From the NCBI RefSeq assembly GCF_015354505.1, contig NZ_JACAFP010000003.1, forward strand, positions 110,200 through 174,199: DNA of 64,000 nucleotides, read 5' to 3'. A model generated the notes under the pieces. The model ran no database searches. It had not been told where the DNA came from and saw only the letters and a list, made by a program, of their open reading frames with translations. Source of the stretch: Microbacterium sp. UFMG61. GTDB taxonomy: Bacteria; Actinomycetota; Actinomycetes; Actinomycetales; Microbacteriaceae. Below are positions 1-8,766 of the stretch, piece by piece. Numbering within the stretch: the stretch's first letter is position 1; each line of letters begins with the position of its first letter. A program made the translations under genes and the position numbers.

Positions 1-142
1 TGCGGGTCCGCGGTCCCGGCGTCTGACCCTCGACGACCGCGTGGGTCGTCAAGGAGCCGGCTTCTCCGGTCACGGCCGCTGACGGCGGGACCGCGGGGTC
101 TGTGTGGTTCTGGGGTGTCTGCGGGTTCTGGGGCGTCGACAT
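1..142 (-). CDS. ABC transporter permease, N-terminus only (cut by window edge)
   Basis: The first 47 codons of a gene reading leftwards out of the window. Its ATG (142-140) overlaps the TGA of the ATPase gene (146-144), the usual sign of translational coupling. The visible part is a hydrophilic, Pro/Thr-rich leader beginning MSTPQNPQTPQNHTDPA, with no membrane segment yet. The substrate-binding protein and ATPase lie just upstream on the same strand, so the expected product is the inner-membrane permease of the same importer (FbpB/ThiP type). This identity rests on gene order only. Confidence 0.55.
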   Translation of the reverse strand, partial: MSTPQNPQTPQNHTDPAVPPSAAVTGEAGSLTTHAVVEGQTPGPRTR

Positions 143-143
143 G

Positions 144-1160
144 TCACGCCGCCGGATACTGCAGAATCCAGCGGGGGTCGACGTCGACGCGCACCGCGTC
201 GCCCGGGTTCCACTGTCGGGCGCTCGCCGCAGCCGGGACGCTGACGCGCAGCGCAGCATCCGCAGCCTTCACCGTGTAGACGCTGTGGCTGCCGTGGTAC
301 GTGCGATCGACGATGATGCCATCGAGCGAAGCGGATGCCGTCGAGCTGTCTCTCGCTTCGGCGAGGTGCAGCTTCTCGGGCCGCACATAGCTCTCGGCCG
401 TGGCATCGAGCGCTGCACCGAGGCTCGTGATCTGCGACGGGCTGAGGCGGTTGTTCTCGCCGATGAAGCGGCAGACGAAGGGCGTCGCGCTGCGGTCGTA
501 GATCTCCTCGGGAGTGCCGACCTGCTGCAGAGTTCCGGCATCCAGCACGGCGATGCGGTCACTCAGGGTGAGTGCCTCTTCCTGATCGTGCGTGACGTAG
601 ACCGTGGTGACACCGACCTCGTGCTGCAGGTCTTTCAACTGTTCGCGCAGCTGCACGCGCAGCTTGGCGTCGAGGTTCGACAGCGGCTCGTCGAGCAGCA
701 GGATGCTGGGGGTCAGCGCGAGGGCGCGGGCGATCGCCACGCGCTGCTGCTGCCCACCCGAGAGCTCCGACACGTTCTTCTCGAGCTGGCTCGGCGCGAG
801 ACCGGTGCGGTCGGCGATCTCGTCGACGCGGCGGCGCTGCTCGGCCTTCGACGTCTTCTGGATCGACAGGCCGAACGCGATGTTCTCGCGCACGTTCATG
901 CTCGGGAAGAGTGCGTAGTTCTGGAACACCATTCCCACGCCGCGCTTCTCACTCGGCACGCGCGTGACGTCGCGGCCGTTGATGTGGATGCGTCCGCCGG
1001 TCGGCTCGACGAATCCGGCGAGGGTGCGGAGAGCGGTGGTCTTGCCGCATCCGGACGGACCCAGGAGGGTGAAGAACTCACCCTCCCGGATCTCCAGATC
1101 GAGGTGCGAGACCGCGCGGTGATCGCCGAACGCGACCTCGACATCTTCGAAACGGATCAT
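144..1160 (-). CDS. ABC transporter ATP-binding protein, iron/thiamine/phosphonate type
   Basis: A 338-residue cytoplasmic ATPase that powers a binding-protein-dependent importer. Walker A is GPSGCGKTT near residues 34-42. The signature LSGGQQQRVAIARAL is near residue 135, and Walker B with D-loop is ILLLDEPLSNLD. The C-terminal third (from about residue 235) resembles the TOBE domain of the CUT1/FbpC/PotA subfamily. It lies 41 bp downstream of the lipoprotein gene and overlaps the truncated permease gene, so the order is binding protein, ATPase, permease. The family takes up ferric iron, thiamine, spermidine or 2-aminoethylphosphonate. The sequence alone does not decide which. Confidence 0.9.
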   Translation of the reverse strand: MIRFEDVEVAFGDHRAVSHLDLEIREGEFFTLLGPSGCGKTTALRTLAGFVEPTGGRIHINGRDVTRVPSEKRGVGMVFQNYALFPSMNVRENIAFGLSIQKTSKAEQRRRVDEIADRTGLAPSQLEKNVSELSGGQQQRVAIARALALTPSILLLDEPLSNLDAKLRVQLREQLKDLQHEVGVTTVYVTHDQEEALTLSDRIAVLDAGTLQQVGTPEEIYDRSATPFVCRFIGENNRLSPSQITSLGAALDATAESYVRPEKLHLAEARDSSTASASLDGIIVDRTYHGSHSVYTVKAADAALRVSVPAAASARQWNPGDAVRVDVDPRWILQYPAA

Positions 1161-1201
1161 GCTGTCTTTCCGGCTAGGTGGTGAAGAGGGGTTGAGTGCG
1201 A

Positions 1202-2290
1202 TCAGCCGATGTACTCGAGCGTGACCTTCTCGACCCAGGCCCCGAGGTTCTCGCTCACGAAGCCGAAGTCGATGTCCTGACGGTCGAGGGTGCCCATGAG
1301 CTCGACGACCTCGGGGTTGGCCTGCTCGACCGCGCCCTCGTTGACGGGCATCGCGTTGAACTCGGCCGCGAACTCGCCCTGCACCTCGGCGCTGCCGAAC
1401 CAGTCGATGAACTCCTGCGCCTTGGCCTCGTTGCCGGTGCCGGTGATCTGCGCGATCTGCTCGGTGACATACGGCACGCCGTAGTCGGGAACGATCATGC
1501 CGGTCTTCGTGCCGTACTCCTCGTCACGCGCGGCGATGCCGCTCGAGGGCAGCACGCCGTAGTCGACCTCGTCACGCGTGATGCGGGCGTAGAGGTCGGT
1601 GCCCTGAACCGCCGGCGAGCCGTTCGCGTAGTACGACTCCACGAGCTCCCAGCCCTCGTCGCTGACGCCGAGGTCGCCGTCCTCGTCGAGGTGACGCGAC
1701 AGCATGCTGGCGAGCATGAGCTGCGGGGTGGCCTCGCCGAGCGCCGGGTTGACCTCGTAGCGGCCGGCGTACTTCTCGTCGGTCCAGAGCTCCTCCTCGT
1801 CGGAGGGGGCGTCGGTGATGGTGTTCTCGTCATAGACGGTGACGATGGCCTGCTCGACGAGCGGCCAGAACGCGCCGTCGGCGGGGTCGCCCGCGTCGGC
1901 GGGAACCTCACCGCTCCACTCGGGCTCGTAGGCGGTGATCGCCTCTTCGGCCTTGAGCTGCTCGAAGAACATGTTGTTCAGACCGAACACGACATCGCCG
2001 ACCGGGTTGTTCTTCTCGGCGATGATGCGGTTGGTGAGGTCGGCGCCGCCGAGGCCCACGATCTCGATGTCGATGCCGGCCTCGGAGGCCTGCTCGGTGA
2101 TCCACTCACCACGGCCGTCGCTGTTCGAGTTCGTGTAGACGATGAGGGTCGCATCGGAGCCGCCGTCGCTGCTGCCGTCGCTGTCGCCGCCGTCGGATTC
2201 GGTGCTGCCGCCCGCGCATCCGGTGAGGGTCACGGCCGCCACGGCCGCGATACCCAGGAGAGACCAGCGCTTCTTTCGGATGTCGACCAT
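1202..2290 (-). CDS. Extracellular solute-binding lipoprotein of ABC importer
   Basis: A 362-residue substrate-binding protein anchored outside the membrane. The N-terminus is MVDIRKKRWSLLGIAAVAAV followed by the lipobox LTGCA, giving a lipid-modified Cys, then a Gly/Ser/Asp-rich linker. The mature start, LIVYTNSNSDGRGEWI, is typical of the FbpA/ThiB/PhnS cluster of periplasmic-binding proteins. The start chosen has AGAAAGG 5-6 nt upstream. An in-frame ATG six codons earlier (2308) has no comparable ribosome-binding site. It heads a three-gene operon with the ATPase and permease. The ligand is unknown: ferric iron, thiamine and aminoethylphosphonate are all possible for this fold. Confidence 0.85.
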   Translation of the reverse strand: MVDIRKKRWSLLGIAAVAAVTLTGCAGGSTESDGGDSDGSSDGGSDATLIVYTNSNSDGRGEWITEQASEAGIDIEIVGLGGADLTNRIIAEKNNPVGDVVFGLNNMFFEQLKAEEAITAYEPEWSGEVPADAGDPADGAFWPLVEQAIVTVYDENTITDAPSDEEELWTDEKYAGRYEVNPALGEATPQLMLASMLSRHLDEDGDLGVSDEGWELVESYYANGSPAVQGTDLYARITRDEVDYGVLPSSGIAARDEEYGTKTGMIVPDYGVPYVTEQIAQITGTGNEAKAQEFIDWFGSAEVQGEFAAEFNAMPVNEGAVEQANPEVVELMGTLDRQDIDFGFVSENLGAWVEKVTLEYIG

Positions 2291-2556
2291 GGTCGCCTTT
2301 CTCGTCATCGAGGTGTGTCTGATCTGACTGTACCCCGGCTTTGTGGTTTCTGTACAACGATTTGTGTGTTTCGTAGCCGCGTTCGCGCGACCGCACTCAA
2401 AGTAGGTGGCGGAGATGAACTGCGGGGGAGCGCGGGGTGAACTGTCGGAGGTGCGCGACGTTGGTCGCGGACAGTCGTCATGGATGCCGGTGTACTGCTT
2501 CGCGAGACGGTGAGTCCCCGCCTGGCAACGAGTCGACGAGTGGGTACATTCATCCC

Positions 2557-2637
2557 GTGCAACTCGAATCCCTCGCAGACATCGTCGCTGCGCTCACCGC
2601 ATTCGGGGCGCGCTTCGTCGCGTCAGGGATCCGATGA
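2557..2637 (+). pseudogene. N-terminal fragment related to the 172-aa gene at 26067
   Basis: A GTG-started reading frame of 26 codons whose first part (VQLESLADIVAALTAFGARF) closely matches the N-terminus of the intact protein at 26067 (VNLGSLADIVTALTAIGALF). DNA identity is also high over about 60 bases. After that the similarity ends, the frame closes at TGA, and the toxin-antitoxin region begins. The simplest reading is a truncated gene copy left behind when something recombined here. A functional 26-residue hydrophobic peptide cannot be excluded. Apart from this, 2291-2705 shows only the promoter region of the lipoprotein gene. Confidence 0.55.
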
Positions 2638-2705
2638 TGCGCGCGGCCCGGTTGCATCCTCGCGCAATCCCCGAGCTGTCGTCTGCGGCTGTCATGATTG
2701 ACGCC

Positions 2706-3386
2706 ATGGCCATCTCGATGCTCGACAGGGCGATCTACTCCTACGCGGACGTCGATCGCCTCGTTGGCCTGCATGGTGGTACCGCTCGCCGCTGGCTCGA
2801 TGGTTACACGAGGGCGGGGAAGTTCTACGAGCCGATCCTTCGCGAAGCGTCGAAGGGAACCGAAGTCGTCACCTGGGGCGAGATGGTCGAAGCTCGACTT
2901 CTCGCCGAGTTCCGAAGCCGCGACGTCACCGTTCAGAAACTGCGTCCGGCGATCGAGCAGCTTCGGGAGCGGTTCGGACGGTATCCGCTAGCGCTCGCGC
3001 AGCCTTTTCTCGAAGTCGAAGGTCGAGAGCTCGTGCAGATCGTCCAAGAGCAGGTCGGGCTTGATCGATCCCTTCAACTCGTGGTGGTGCGCAACGGGCA
3101 GAGCATGCTCACTGCGGCGACCGAACGATTCAGCGACGCGGTGGAGTATGTGGACGGCGTCGCGGGAAGCATCCGACCCGATCCGCGCACCCCTTTCGTC
3201 GTCATGGATCCGGCGCGTACTTTCGGTCAGCCCGCGGTGCGAAACGTACGCACCGAGATCCTTGCCGGAGACTTCAGGGCCGGCAGTTCGCGCGACGAGC
3301 TCGCTGACCTCTACGACTTGACTCTCGACCAAGTCGACGAGGCATTGCGCTTCGAGCTCATCGTCGGCAGCGACCGAGCAGCGTGA
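2706..3386 (+). CDS. VapB45-like antitoxin with C-terminal DUF433
   Basis: A protein of about 226 residues. The N-terminal part (AIYSYADVDRLVGL, then TARRWLDGY) looks like a small DNA-binding helical domain. The C-terminus (ILAGDFRAGSSRDELADLYD) matches the DUF433 pattern found in antitoxins. Mycobacterium tuberculosis VapB45 has similar length and is followed by a similar toxin gene. The stop codon overlaps the toxin start by one base, so the pair is co-translated. The antitoxin should neutralise the toxin and probably represses its own promoter. The start is uncertain: no clear ribosome-binding site is seen, in-frame ATGs also exist at 2634 and 2694, and CATGAT at 2693-2698 could be the -10 box of a leaderless mRNA. 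Confidence 0.75.
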   Translation: MAISMLDRAIYSYADVDRLVGLHGGTARRWLDGYTRAGKFYEPILREASKGTEVVTWGEMVEARLLAEFRSRDVTVQKLRPAIEQLRERFGRYPLALAQPFLEVEGRELVQIVQEQVGLDRSLQLVVVRNGQSMLTAATERFSDAVEYVDGVAGSIRPDPRTPFVVMDPARTFGQPAVRNVRTEILAGDFRAGSSRDELADLYDLTLDQVDEALRFELIVGSDRAA

Positions 3387-3802
3387 TGACTCCGTTCTCG
3401 CCGGTGTATTTCGCTGACGAGAACACGCTGGGTCTGGCGAAGGTGCTTCGGCGCTCCGGGCGAGAGGACTTCTTGTCTCCCGGGCATCCGGATCTCCCCG
3501 AAGTGCCCCTCGGTGCTCTCGATCTCGAGTGGATGCCGATCGTCGGGGAACGAGGCTTTGTCGTCGTGACGCGAGACAGACGCATCCGCACGCGACCCGC
3601 CGAGCTTGCCGCCTACCGCGAGCACGGAATCCGATCGGTGTGGATCGGTGCCAAGAGGGACATGCGACCAGACGAGCAGGCCGCTCTCTTTCTGCGCCAC
3701 GAGGAGCGGATCGTGAGGGAGATCATCAAACGAGGGGCCGGGCCATGGGCGCTCTCGTTGACCGTGACCGGACCCCGTCCGATGCGCCTCGGCGAGGCCT
3801 GA
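3386..3802 (+). CDS. VapC45-like PIN-domain toxin (putative RNase)
   Basis: A 138-residue protein partnered with the antitoxin directly upstream (TGATG overlap at 3384-3388). The sequence begins MTPFSPVYFADENTLGLAK, and the early Asp-Glu fits the first acidic site of PIN-like nucleases. A second acidic/basic cluster is VVVTRDRRIRTRPAEL near residues 53-68, and an Asp/Glu-containing helix follows. The length matches VapC45 of mycobacteria (about 138 residues). PIN toxins cut tRNA or rRNA in a metal-dependent manner when the antitoxin is degraded. The target here is unknown. Confidence 0.72.
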   Translation: MTPFSPVYFADENTLGLAKVLRRSGREDFLSPGHPDLPEVPLGALDLEWMPIVGERGFVVVTRDRRIRTRPAELAAYREHGIRSVWIGAKRDMRPDEQAALFLRHEERIVREIIKRGAGPWALSLTVTGPRPMRLGEA

Positions 3803-3865
3803 TCCACCGGGTGGATCACCGGATACCGATCCGCCCGTCATCCCCTGAGGCCCACACTCCGTAGC

Positions 3866-4020
3866 GAGACCCAGGTCCTGGCCGTGGGTTTCGCCACAGA
3901 AGATGGGTCTCGCCGGTTCGGTCTGTGATGCGGCTCGGTGTTCCCCGAGACCCACATCCCCTGACGAGACCCACGTCGTGCACCAGGGTCTCGCCGCAGA
4001 ACATGGGCCTCGCCCGAGCA
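3866..4020. repeat. Cluster of GAGACCCA-type inverted repeats in the 3803-4142 gap
   Basis: The 419-bp gap between the toxin gene and the transporter operon contains several copies of GAGACCCA paired with TGGGTYTC. The clearest pair is CGAGACCC / GGGTCTCG around the core acgtcgtgcacca (about 3974-4002), and a weaker pair is near 3866-3891. The same element family occurs in more perfect form at 26618-26776. No gene is supported here. The short frames that cross the region lack ribosome-binding sites and family resemblance. Confidence 0.6.
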
Positions 4021-4142
4021 AGCCACCCACAGAACATCCCAGCTCAGCCCTCAAAACCCACCCAAAACCCCCGCGGCCCCGCATGACGATCCTGTTACAG
4101 AACGGCCGCTCCCCACAATCCTCGGCTAGAAAAGATCCACCA

Positions 4143-4154
4143 GTACAGTTGTAC
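4143..4154. promoter_or_regulatory. Putative GntR operator upstream of the peptide-importer operon
   Basis: GTACAGTTGTAC is a near-perfect 12-bp palindrome with arms GTACA/TGTAC, 67 bp before the GTG start at 4222. A second overlapping version, TTGTACATTGCAC, follows. The same motif class recurs at 15354-15365 and 25949-25960, each upstream of another unit of the same pathway. The only GntR-family regulator nearby is encoded at 18323-19027, so it is the best candidate ligand-responsive repressor. Confidence 0.6.
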
Positions 4155-4221
4155 ATTGCACTGTCATGGGGTTCTATGGAAACCATTCGCAATGGCGCAA
4201 TCGACAGAAAGGTCTGGTCTC

Positions 4222-5922
4222 GTGACCGCATCTCGTAGGCTTCCCGCATTCATCGCCGCGGCCGCCGCATCCGCTCTGCTCGTCTCCGGTTGTTCTGCAG
4301 GCGGAGGCGGCTCCGATGCCTCCCAGCCCGGCACCGACGGAACGCCCCAGTCGGGTGGCACCGTGCACATGCTGCAGAACGCCGACTTCTCGTACCTCGA
4401 CCCGTCGCGTGGGTTCGACGGCGGCGTCAACGCGTTCTACCGCCTGATCTACCGCGGCCTCACCATGCAGGCCGCCGGTGACGCCGACGACCCGAACAAG
4501 ATCGTTCCCGACCTGGCCGAGAAGCTCGGCGAGGCGTCGGAAGACGGCCTGACGTGGACCTACACGCTCAAGGACGACATCTTCTTCGACGACGGCACCC
4601 CCATCACCTCCGAGGCCATGAAGTTCGGCATTTCGCGCGCGTGGGACCCCCAAGTCGGCATCGGCTCGCCCTACCTGCGTCAGGTCATCGACGCCCCCGA
4701 GGACTACCAGGGCCCCTACGTCTCGGGCGACCTGCCGACGATCGAGACGCCCGACGACAAGACCATCGTCTTCCACCTGAAGAAGCCGTTCCCCGAGTTC
4801 GACAACGTGCTCGCGCAGCCCAACGCCGTGCCGTTCCCCGAGGGCACCGGCGCCGGCGACGAGTTCATCAAGGACATCATCGCCTCGGGCCCCTACACGC
4901 TGGCCGAGTACACCCCGGGCAGCTCGATCGTTCTCGAGCGCAACGAGTACTGGGACGACGCGACCGATGACGTGCGCAAGGCCTATCCCGACAACTGGGA
5001 GTTCGAGATCGGCATCGACCCCGCCACGATCGACGAGCGCATGATCGCCGGTCAGAGCGACGACCAGAACGCGATCTCCGGCACCGTCAGCGCGGCCACC
5101 CTGCCCCGACTGCAGACCCCGCAGCTCAAGGACCGCGCGATCACGGCGGATGCCTTCTGCACGACCTACATGTCGATGAACACCACCAAGGCCCCGTTTG
5201 ACAACGCCGACGTGCGCACCGCGATCAACTGGGCGATCGACCGCTCGGCACTGGTCAACGCGTCAGGCGGCACGCAGCTCGCCGACCCGGCGTACACGAT
5301 CATCCCGCCGGTGGTCTCGAGCTTCAAGGACTTCAACCTGTGGGAGTCCGAGGGCGACAAGGGCGACACCGAGAAGGCTCAGGAGCTGCTCGACGCGGCC
5401 GGTCTCTCCGACGGGTTCGAGTTCACGCTCGACATCCGCTCGCAGCCGCTCATGCAGGGGCAGGCCGAGGCGATCCAGCAGGCTCTCGAGCCGCTCGGCA
5501 TCACGGTCAACCTCAACGTGATCGACACCTCGATCTACTACGAGACCATCGGCACCCCGGCGCAGCAGAACGACGCTGCGATCACCGGTTGGTGCCCCGA
5601 CTGGGCCTCGAGCGCCAGCACGATCATCCCGCCGCTGTTCGACGGACGGAACATCTTCGAGAAGGGCAACTCCAACCTCGCCCAGATCAACGACCCGGCC
5701 ATCAACGACCGCATCGACGAGATCACCGCGATGACCGACGTCGACGAGGCGAAGACCGCGTGGGGCGACCTCGACGAGCAGATCATGGGTCTCTCGCCCA
5801 TCGCGCCGCTCGTGTTCAGCAAGGGCATCTTCCTGCCGGGTGAGAACATCGCCGGCTACTACCCGAGCACCAGCCTGACGGACCTGACGATCATCGGTCT
5901 CAAGGACCCCTCGAAGGGCTGA
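4222..5922 (+). CDS. Peptide-type ABC transporter substrate-binding lipoprotein (family 5)
   Basis: A 566-residue extracellular binding protein. A short positively charged N-terminus (VTASRRLPAFIAAAAASALL) precedes the lipobox VSGC and a Gly/Ser linker. The mature part opens with SGGTVHMLQNADFSYLDPSR, a standard SBP_bac_5 (DppA/OppA) beginning, and length fits the family. GTG at 4222 is chosen because AGAAAGG sits 9 nt upstream and the signal peptide begins there. An upstream in-frame ATG at 4156 would put charged residues before the signal and lies on the operator. It heads an overlapping operon with two permeases, two ATPases, two peptidases and a glycosidase. From this context the ligand is inferred to be a proline- or hydroxyproline-rich peptide, perhaps still arabinosylated. 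Confidence 0.9.
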   Translation: MTASRRLPAFIAAAAASALLVSGCSAGGGGSDASQPGTDGTPQSGGTVHMLQNADFSYLDPSRGFDGGVNAFYRLIYRGLTMQAAGDADDPNKIVPDLAEKLGEASEDGLTWTYTLKDDIFFDDGTPITSEAMKFGISRAWDPQVGIGSPYLRQVIDAPEDYQGPYVSGDLPTIETPDDKTIVFHLKKPFPEFDNVLAQPNAVPFPEGTGAGDEFIKDIIASGPYTLAEYTPGSSIVLERNEYWDDATDDVRKAYPDNWEFEIGIDPATIDERMIAGQSDDQNAISGTVSAATLPRLQTPQLKDRAITADAFCTTYMSMNTTKAPFDNADVRTAINWAIDRSALVNASGGTQLADPAYTIIPPVVSSFKDFNLWESEGDKGDTEKAQELLDAAGLSDGFEFTLDIRSQPLMQGQAEAIQQALEPLGITVNLNVIDTSIYYETIGTPAQQNDAAITGWCPDWASSASTIIPPLFDGRNIFEKGNSNLAQINDPAINDRIDEITAMTDVDEAKTAWGDLDEQIMGLSPIAPLVFSKGIFLPGENIAGYYPSTSLTDLTIIGLKDPSKG

Positions 5923-5924
5923 GC

Positions 5925-6899
5925 ATGACCTTCAGCTCGACATCGCTCGAGTCCGAAGCCACGCCGGCGGGGGACTCCAGTCTCGAAACGACACTGGAGT
6001 CACCCCCGGCCTCTGGCCGGCGGCTGCTTCGCGCGTTCCTGACCGACTGGGGAGCCATGCTCTCCAGCGCCTACATCCTGCTCATCATCCTGATGGCGAT
6101 CTTCGCGCCGCTGCTGACGATGCTGAGCGGATGGGGCCCGTACCAGTTCGACCAGTCGGCGATCGACCCGAACCTCGGTGCCATCCCGATCGGACCCTTC
6201 GGCGGCATCAGCGCCGAGCACTGGTTCGGCGTCGAGCCCGGCAGCGGTCGCGACATCTTCGCCCGCATCGCCTACGGTGCCCGCGTCTCGATGACGGTCG
6301 CCCTCTCGGCGACGCTCCTCACCACGGTGATCGGCGTCGTGATGGGCCTGCTCGCCGGCTACTTCGGCGGACTCATCGATCTCGTGATCTCCCGCGTCAT
6401 GGAGTTCCTGATGGCGTTCCCCGCCCTCATCTTCATGATCGCGATCCTCTCGGCACTCCCCGCCGACAACCGCGTCTTCCTGCTCGTGGTCGTCATCTCG
6501 CTCTTCGGCTGGCCCTACCTCGCCCGCATCGTGCGCTCGCAGACCCTCTCGCTCAAGGAGCGCGAGTTCGTCGAGGCCGCCAAGGCATCCGGTGCGACCA
6601 GCGTGCGCATCATCTTCCGCGAGATTCTGCCCAACCTGCAGTCGACGATCATCGTCATGGCGACCCTCGCGGTGCCCGGCTACATCGGCACCGAAGCGGG
6701 GCTCTCGTTCCTCGGCGTCGGTGTGGTTCCGCCGACTCCCAGCTGGGGCCAGATGATCGCCGCGGCGACCCCCTGGTACGCCGTCGACCCGATGTACTTC
6801 GTGATCCCCGGCGCGTTCCTCTTCCTCCTGGTGCTGTCGTTCACGACCCTCGGCGACCGCATCCGCACCATCGCCACCAGTGGGGAGGCCCGCTCATGA
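5925..6899 (+). CDS. Peptide ABC transporter permease, DppC/OppC type
   Basis: A 324-residue inner-membrane protein with a cytoplasmic N-terminal extension of about 35 residues, a first membrane segment (SAYILLIILMAIFAPLLTML), an extracytoplasmic loop, then the BPD_transp_1 core. The EAA-loop signature appears as FVEAAKASGATSVRIIFREI. Such permeases form the translocation channel with a DppB partner. The gene starts 2 bp after the binding-protein stop and overlaps the next permease (ATGA). In many dpp operons dppB precedes dppC; here the DppC-like gene comes first. Function as a peptide-importer subunit is firm. The substrate is inferred from neighbours. Confidence 0.9.
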   Translation: MTFSSTSLESEATPAGDSSLETTLESPPASGRRLLRAFLTDWGAMLSSAYILLIILMAIFAPLLTMLSGWGPYQFDQSAIDPNLGAIPIGPFGGISAEHWFGVEPGSGRDIFARIAYGARVSMTVALSATLLTTVIGVVMGLLAGYFGGLIDLVISRVMEFLMAFPALIFMIAILSALPADNRVFLLVVVISLFGWPYLARIVRSQTLSLKEREFVEAAKASGATSVRIIFREILPNLQSTIIVMATLAVPGYIGTEAGLSFLGVGVVPPTPSWGQMIAAATPWYAVDPMYFVIPGAFLFLLVLSFTTLGDRIRTIATSGEARS

Positions 6900-7894
6900 T
6901 CCGCATCGTCGGCTCACGCCTGCTCGGCATGCTCGTCGTGCTGTTCCTGGTGACTCTGTTCACCTACGCGATCTTCTTCCTGCTCTCGGCGGATCCTGCC
7001 GTGCAGATCTGCGGCAAGAACTGCACGCCCGAGCGCATCGAGCAGATTCGCCTGAACCTCGGCCTGGACCAGCCCTTCTGGACCCAGTTCTGGGGCTACG
7101 TCGGCGGCCTGTTCACCGGCCGCACCTTCATGGTCGCCGGTGCCGCGGTCGAGTGCGCGGCCCCGTGCCTCGGCTACTCGTTCCAGACCAGCCAGCTGGT
7201 CGGCGACATGATCGTGCAGCGCCTGCCCATCACCGCGACCATCGCGATCGGCGCGGCCATCCTGTGGCTGCTCGGCGGTGTCGTGGCCGGTGTGCTCAGC
7301 GCGGTGAAGGAGGGCAAGTTCCTCGACCGGTTCTTCGCCGGGCTGACGCTCGGCTCGATGTCGATCCCGAACTACGTGCTCGCGCTCGCGCTGCAGTTCA
7401 TCTTCGTGGTGGCGCTCGGCTGGCTGCCGTTCCCGCAGGCCGTGAAGTTCTCGGATGACCCGGTGCAGTGGTTCCTCAACTTCATCCTCCCGTGGATAGT
7501 CCTGGCGGTCGGCTATGCGGCGGTCTACACGCGCCTCACCCGCGCGAACGTGATCGACACCCTGCAGGAGAACTTCGTGCGCACCGCGCGGGCGAAGGGT
7601 CTGCAGCCGGGGCTCGTCTGGCGCCGTCACGCGCTGCGTCCGGCGCTGACCCCGATCGTCACGATCTTCGGAATGGATGTCGCGGGCCTGCTCGGCGGCG
7701 CCGTGATCACCGAGACGGTGTTCGGCCTGAACGGCGTCGGCAAGCTCACCGCCGATTCGATCACCGCCAACGACCAGCCCGTCATCATGGCCGTCACCCT
7801 GCTGTCGGCGTTCTTCGTGATCATCGGCAACATGGTCGTCGACCTGCTGTACACCGCGATCGATCCGCGCGTCCGGACGGGGGCCACCGCATGA
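6896..7894 (+). CDS. Peptide ABC transporter permease, DppB/OppB type
   Basis: A 332-residue membrane permease starting MIRIVGSRLLGMLVVLFLVT, the typical DppB N-terminal membrane helix. The EAA loop is FVRTARAKGLQPGLVWRRHA near residues 225-245, followed by two more membrane segments ending VVDLLYTAIDPRVR. Its ATG overlaps the TGA of the preceding permease. A Cys-containing loop (ICGKNC and ECAAPC) between the first helices is seen in actinobacterial members and may form disulfides outside the membrane. The longer open frame starting at 6131 is not the gene, because its first 250 codons read the preceding permease out of frame. Confidence 0.9.
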   Translation: MIRIVGSRLLGMLVVLFLVTLFTYAIFFLLSADPAVQICGKNCTPERIEQIRLNLGLDQPFWTQFWGYVGGLFTGRTFMVAGAAVECAAPCLGYSFQTSQLVGDMIVQRLPITATIAIGAAILWLLGGVVAGVLSAVKEGKFLDRFFAGLTLGSMSIPNYVLALALQFIFVVALGWLPFPQAVKFSDDPVQWFLNFILPWIVLAVGYAAVYTRLTRANVIDTLQENFVRTARAKGLQPGLVWRRHALRPALTPIVTIFGMDVAGLLGGAVITETVFGLNGVGKLTADSITANDQPVIMAVTLLSAFFVIIGNMVVDLLYTAIDPRVRTGATA

Positions 7895-8766
7895 CCGACA
7901 CCGAGAACACGACCTCGAACACCGGCCCGCTGCTGTCGGTGCGCGACCTCACGGTCTCGTTCCGCACGGCCCGGGGCCCGGTCAGCGTCGTGAAGAACCT
8001 CGAGTTCGACGTGCCGCGGGGCGGCGCGCTCGGCATCGTCGGCGAATCGGGATCGGGCAAGTCGATGACGAGCCTCGCGATCATGGGCCTGCTGCCCAAG
8101 GGCGGCACCGCCACCGGGTCGGTGCGGTTCGACGGCTCGGAACTGATCGGGATGCCGGAACGCGAGAAGCGTCGCATCCGCGGTGACCGCATCGCGATGA
8201 TCTTCCAGGACCCGCTCTCGTCGCTGAACCCCTATTACAAGGTCGGCACGCAGATCGCCGAGGCGTATCTGTCGCACCGCAGCGGAGTCTCGCGCAAGCA
8301 GGCGCGCGCGGTCGCGATCGAGGCGATGGAGCGGGTGCACATCCGCGACGCCGCCCGTCGCGTCGACCATTACCCGCATCAGTTCTCGGGCGGCATGCGC
8401 CAGCGCATCATGATCGCCATGGCGCTGAGCATGGAACCCGACCTGATCATCGCCGACGAGCCGACCACCGCGCTCGACGTGACGGTGCAGGCGCAGATCC
8501 TCGACCTGCTCGACGAGATCCGCGCCGAGACCGGCGCGGGACTCATCCTCATCACCCACGACCTCGCCGTCGTGAGCGAGGTCACCGACCAGATCGTCGT
8601 GATGCGCGCGGGCGAGACCGTCGAACGCGGCGCGGTCGAGCAGGTCTTCAGCGACCCGCAGGCCGACTACACCCGGCGTCTGCTCGACGCCGTGCCGCGC
8701 ATCGACGACGAGATCGGCGTGCTGCGCACGACCGAGATCACCGTGCAGGACGGGAGAAGCGCATGA
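7891..8766 (+). CDS. Peptide ABC transporter ATPase, OppD/DppD type
   Basis: A 291-residue ATPase with Walker [10 protein letters not shown] near residues 51-59, signature [17 protein letters not shown] near 165, and Walker [13 protein letters not shown]. The C-terminal tail after about residue 255 carries the short oligopeptide-transporter C-terminal extension ([13 protein letters not shown]). It pairs with the next gene as one half of the ATPase heterodimer. ATG overlaps the preceding permease stop, and the next gene overlaps its own stop, so all five transporter genes should be made together. At 291 residues it is slightly shorter than the usual 320-330 for DppD and lacks the Cys-rich iron-sulfur tail of some family members. 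Confidence 0.9.
   Translation: MTDTENTTSNTGPLLSVRDLTVSFRTARGPVSVVKNLEFDVPRGGALGIVGESGSGKSMTSLAIMGLLPKGGTATGSVRFDGSELIGMPEREKRRIRGDRIAMIFQDPLSSLNPYYKVGTQIAEAYLSHRSGVSRKQARAVAIEAMERVHIRDAARRVDHYPHQFSGGMRQRIMIAMALSMEPDLIIADEPTTALDVTVQAQILDLLDEIRAETGAGLILITHDLAVVSEVTDQIVVMRAGETVERGAVEQVFSDPQADYTRRLLDAVPRIDDEIGVLRTTEITVQDGRSA

Noticed and set aside
2353..2358. TTGTAC half-site upstream of the solute-binding lipoprotein as a fourth GntR operator
   Set aside because: Only one half of the palindrome is present, and the importer has no visible link to the hydroxyproline island.
4029..4221. Longer start (4156) for the peptide-binding lipoprotein
   Set aside because: It would place 22 mostly polar residues before the signal peptide and overlap the operator. 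GTG 4222 has the ribosome-binding site.
6131..7894. Apparent 587-residue permease beginning inside the preceding permease gene
   Set aside because: Only the part from 6896 has membrane and family features. The first 250 codons are the DppC-like gene read out of frame.
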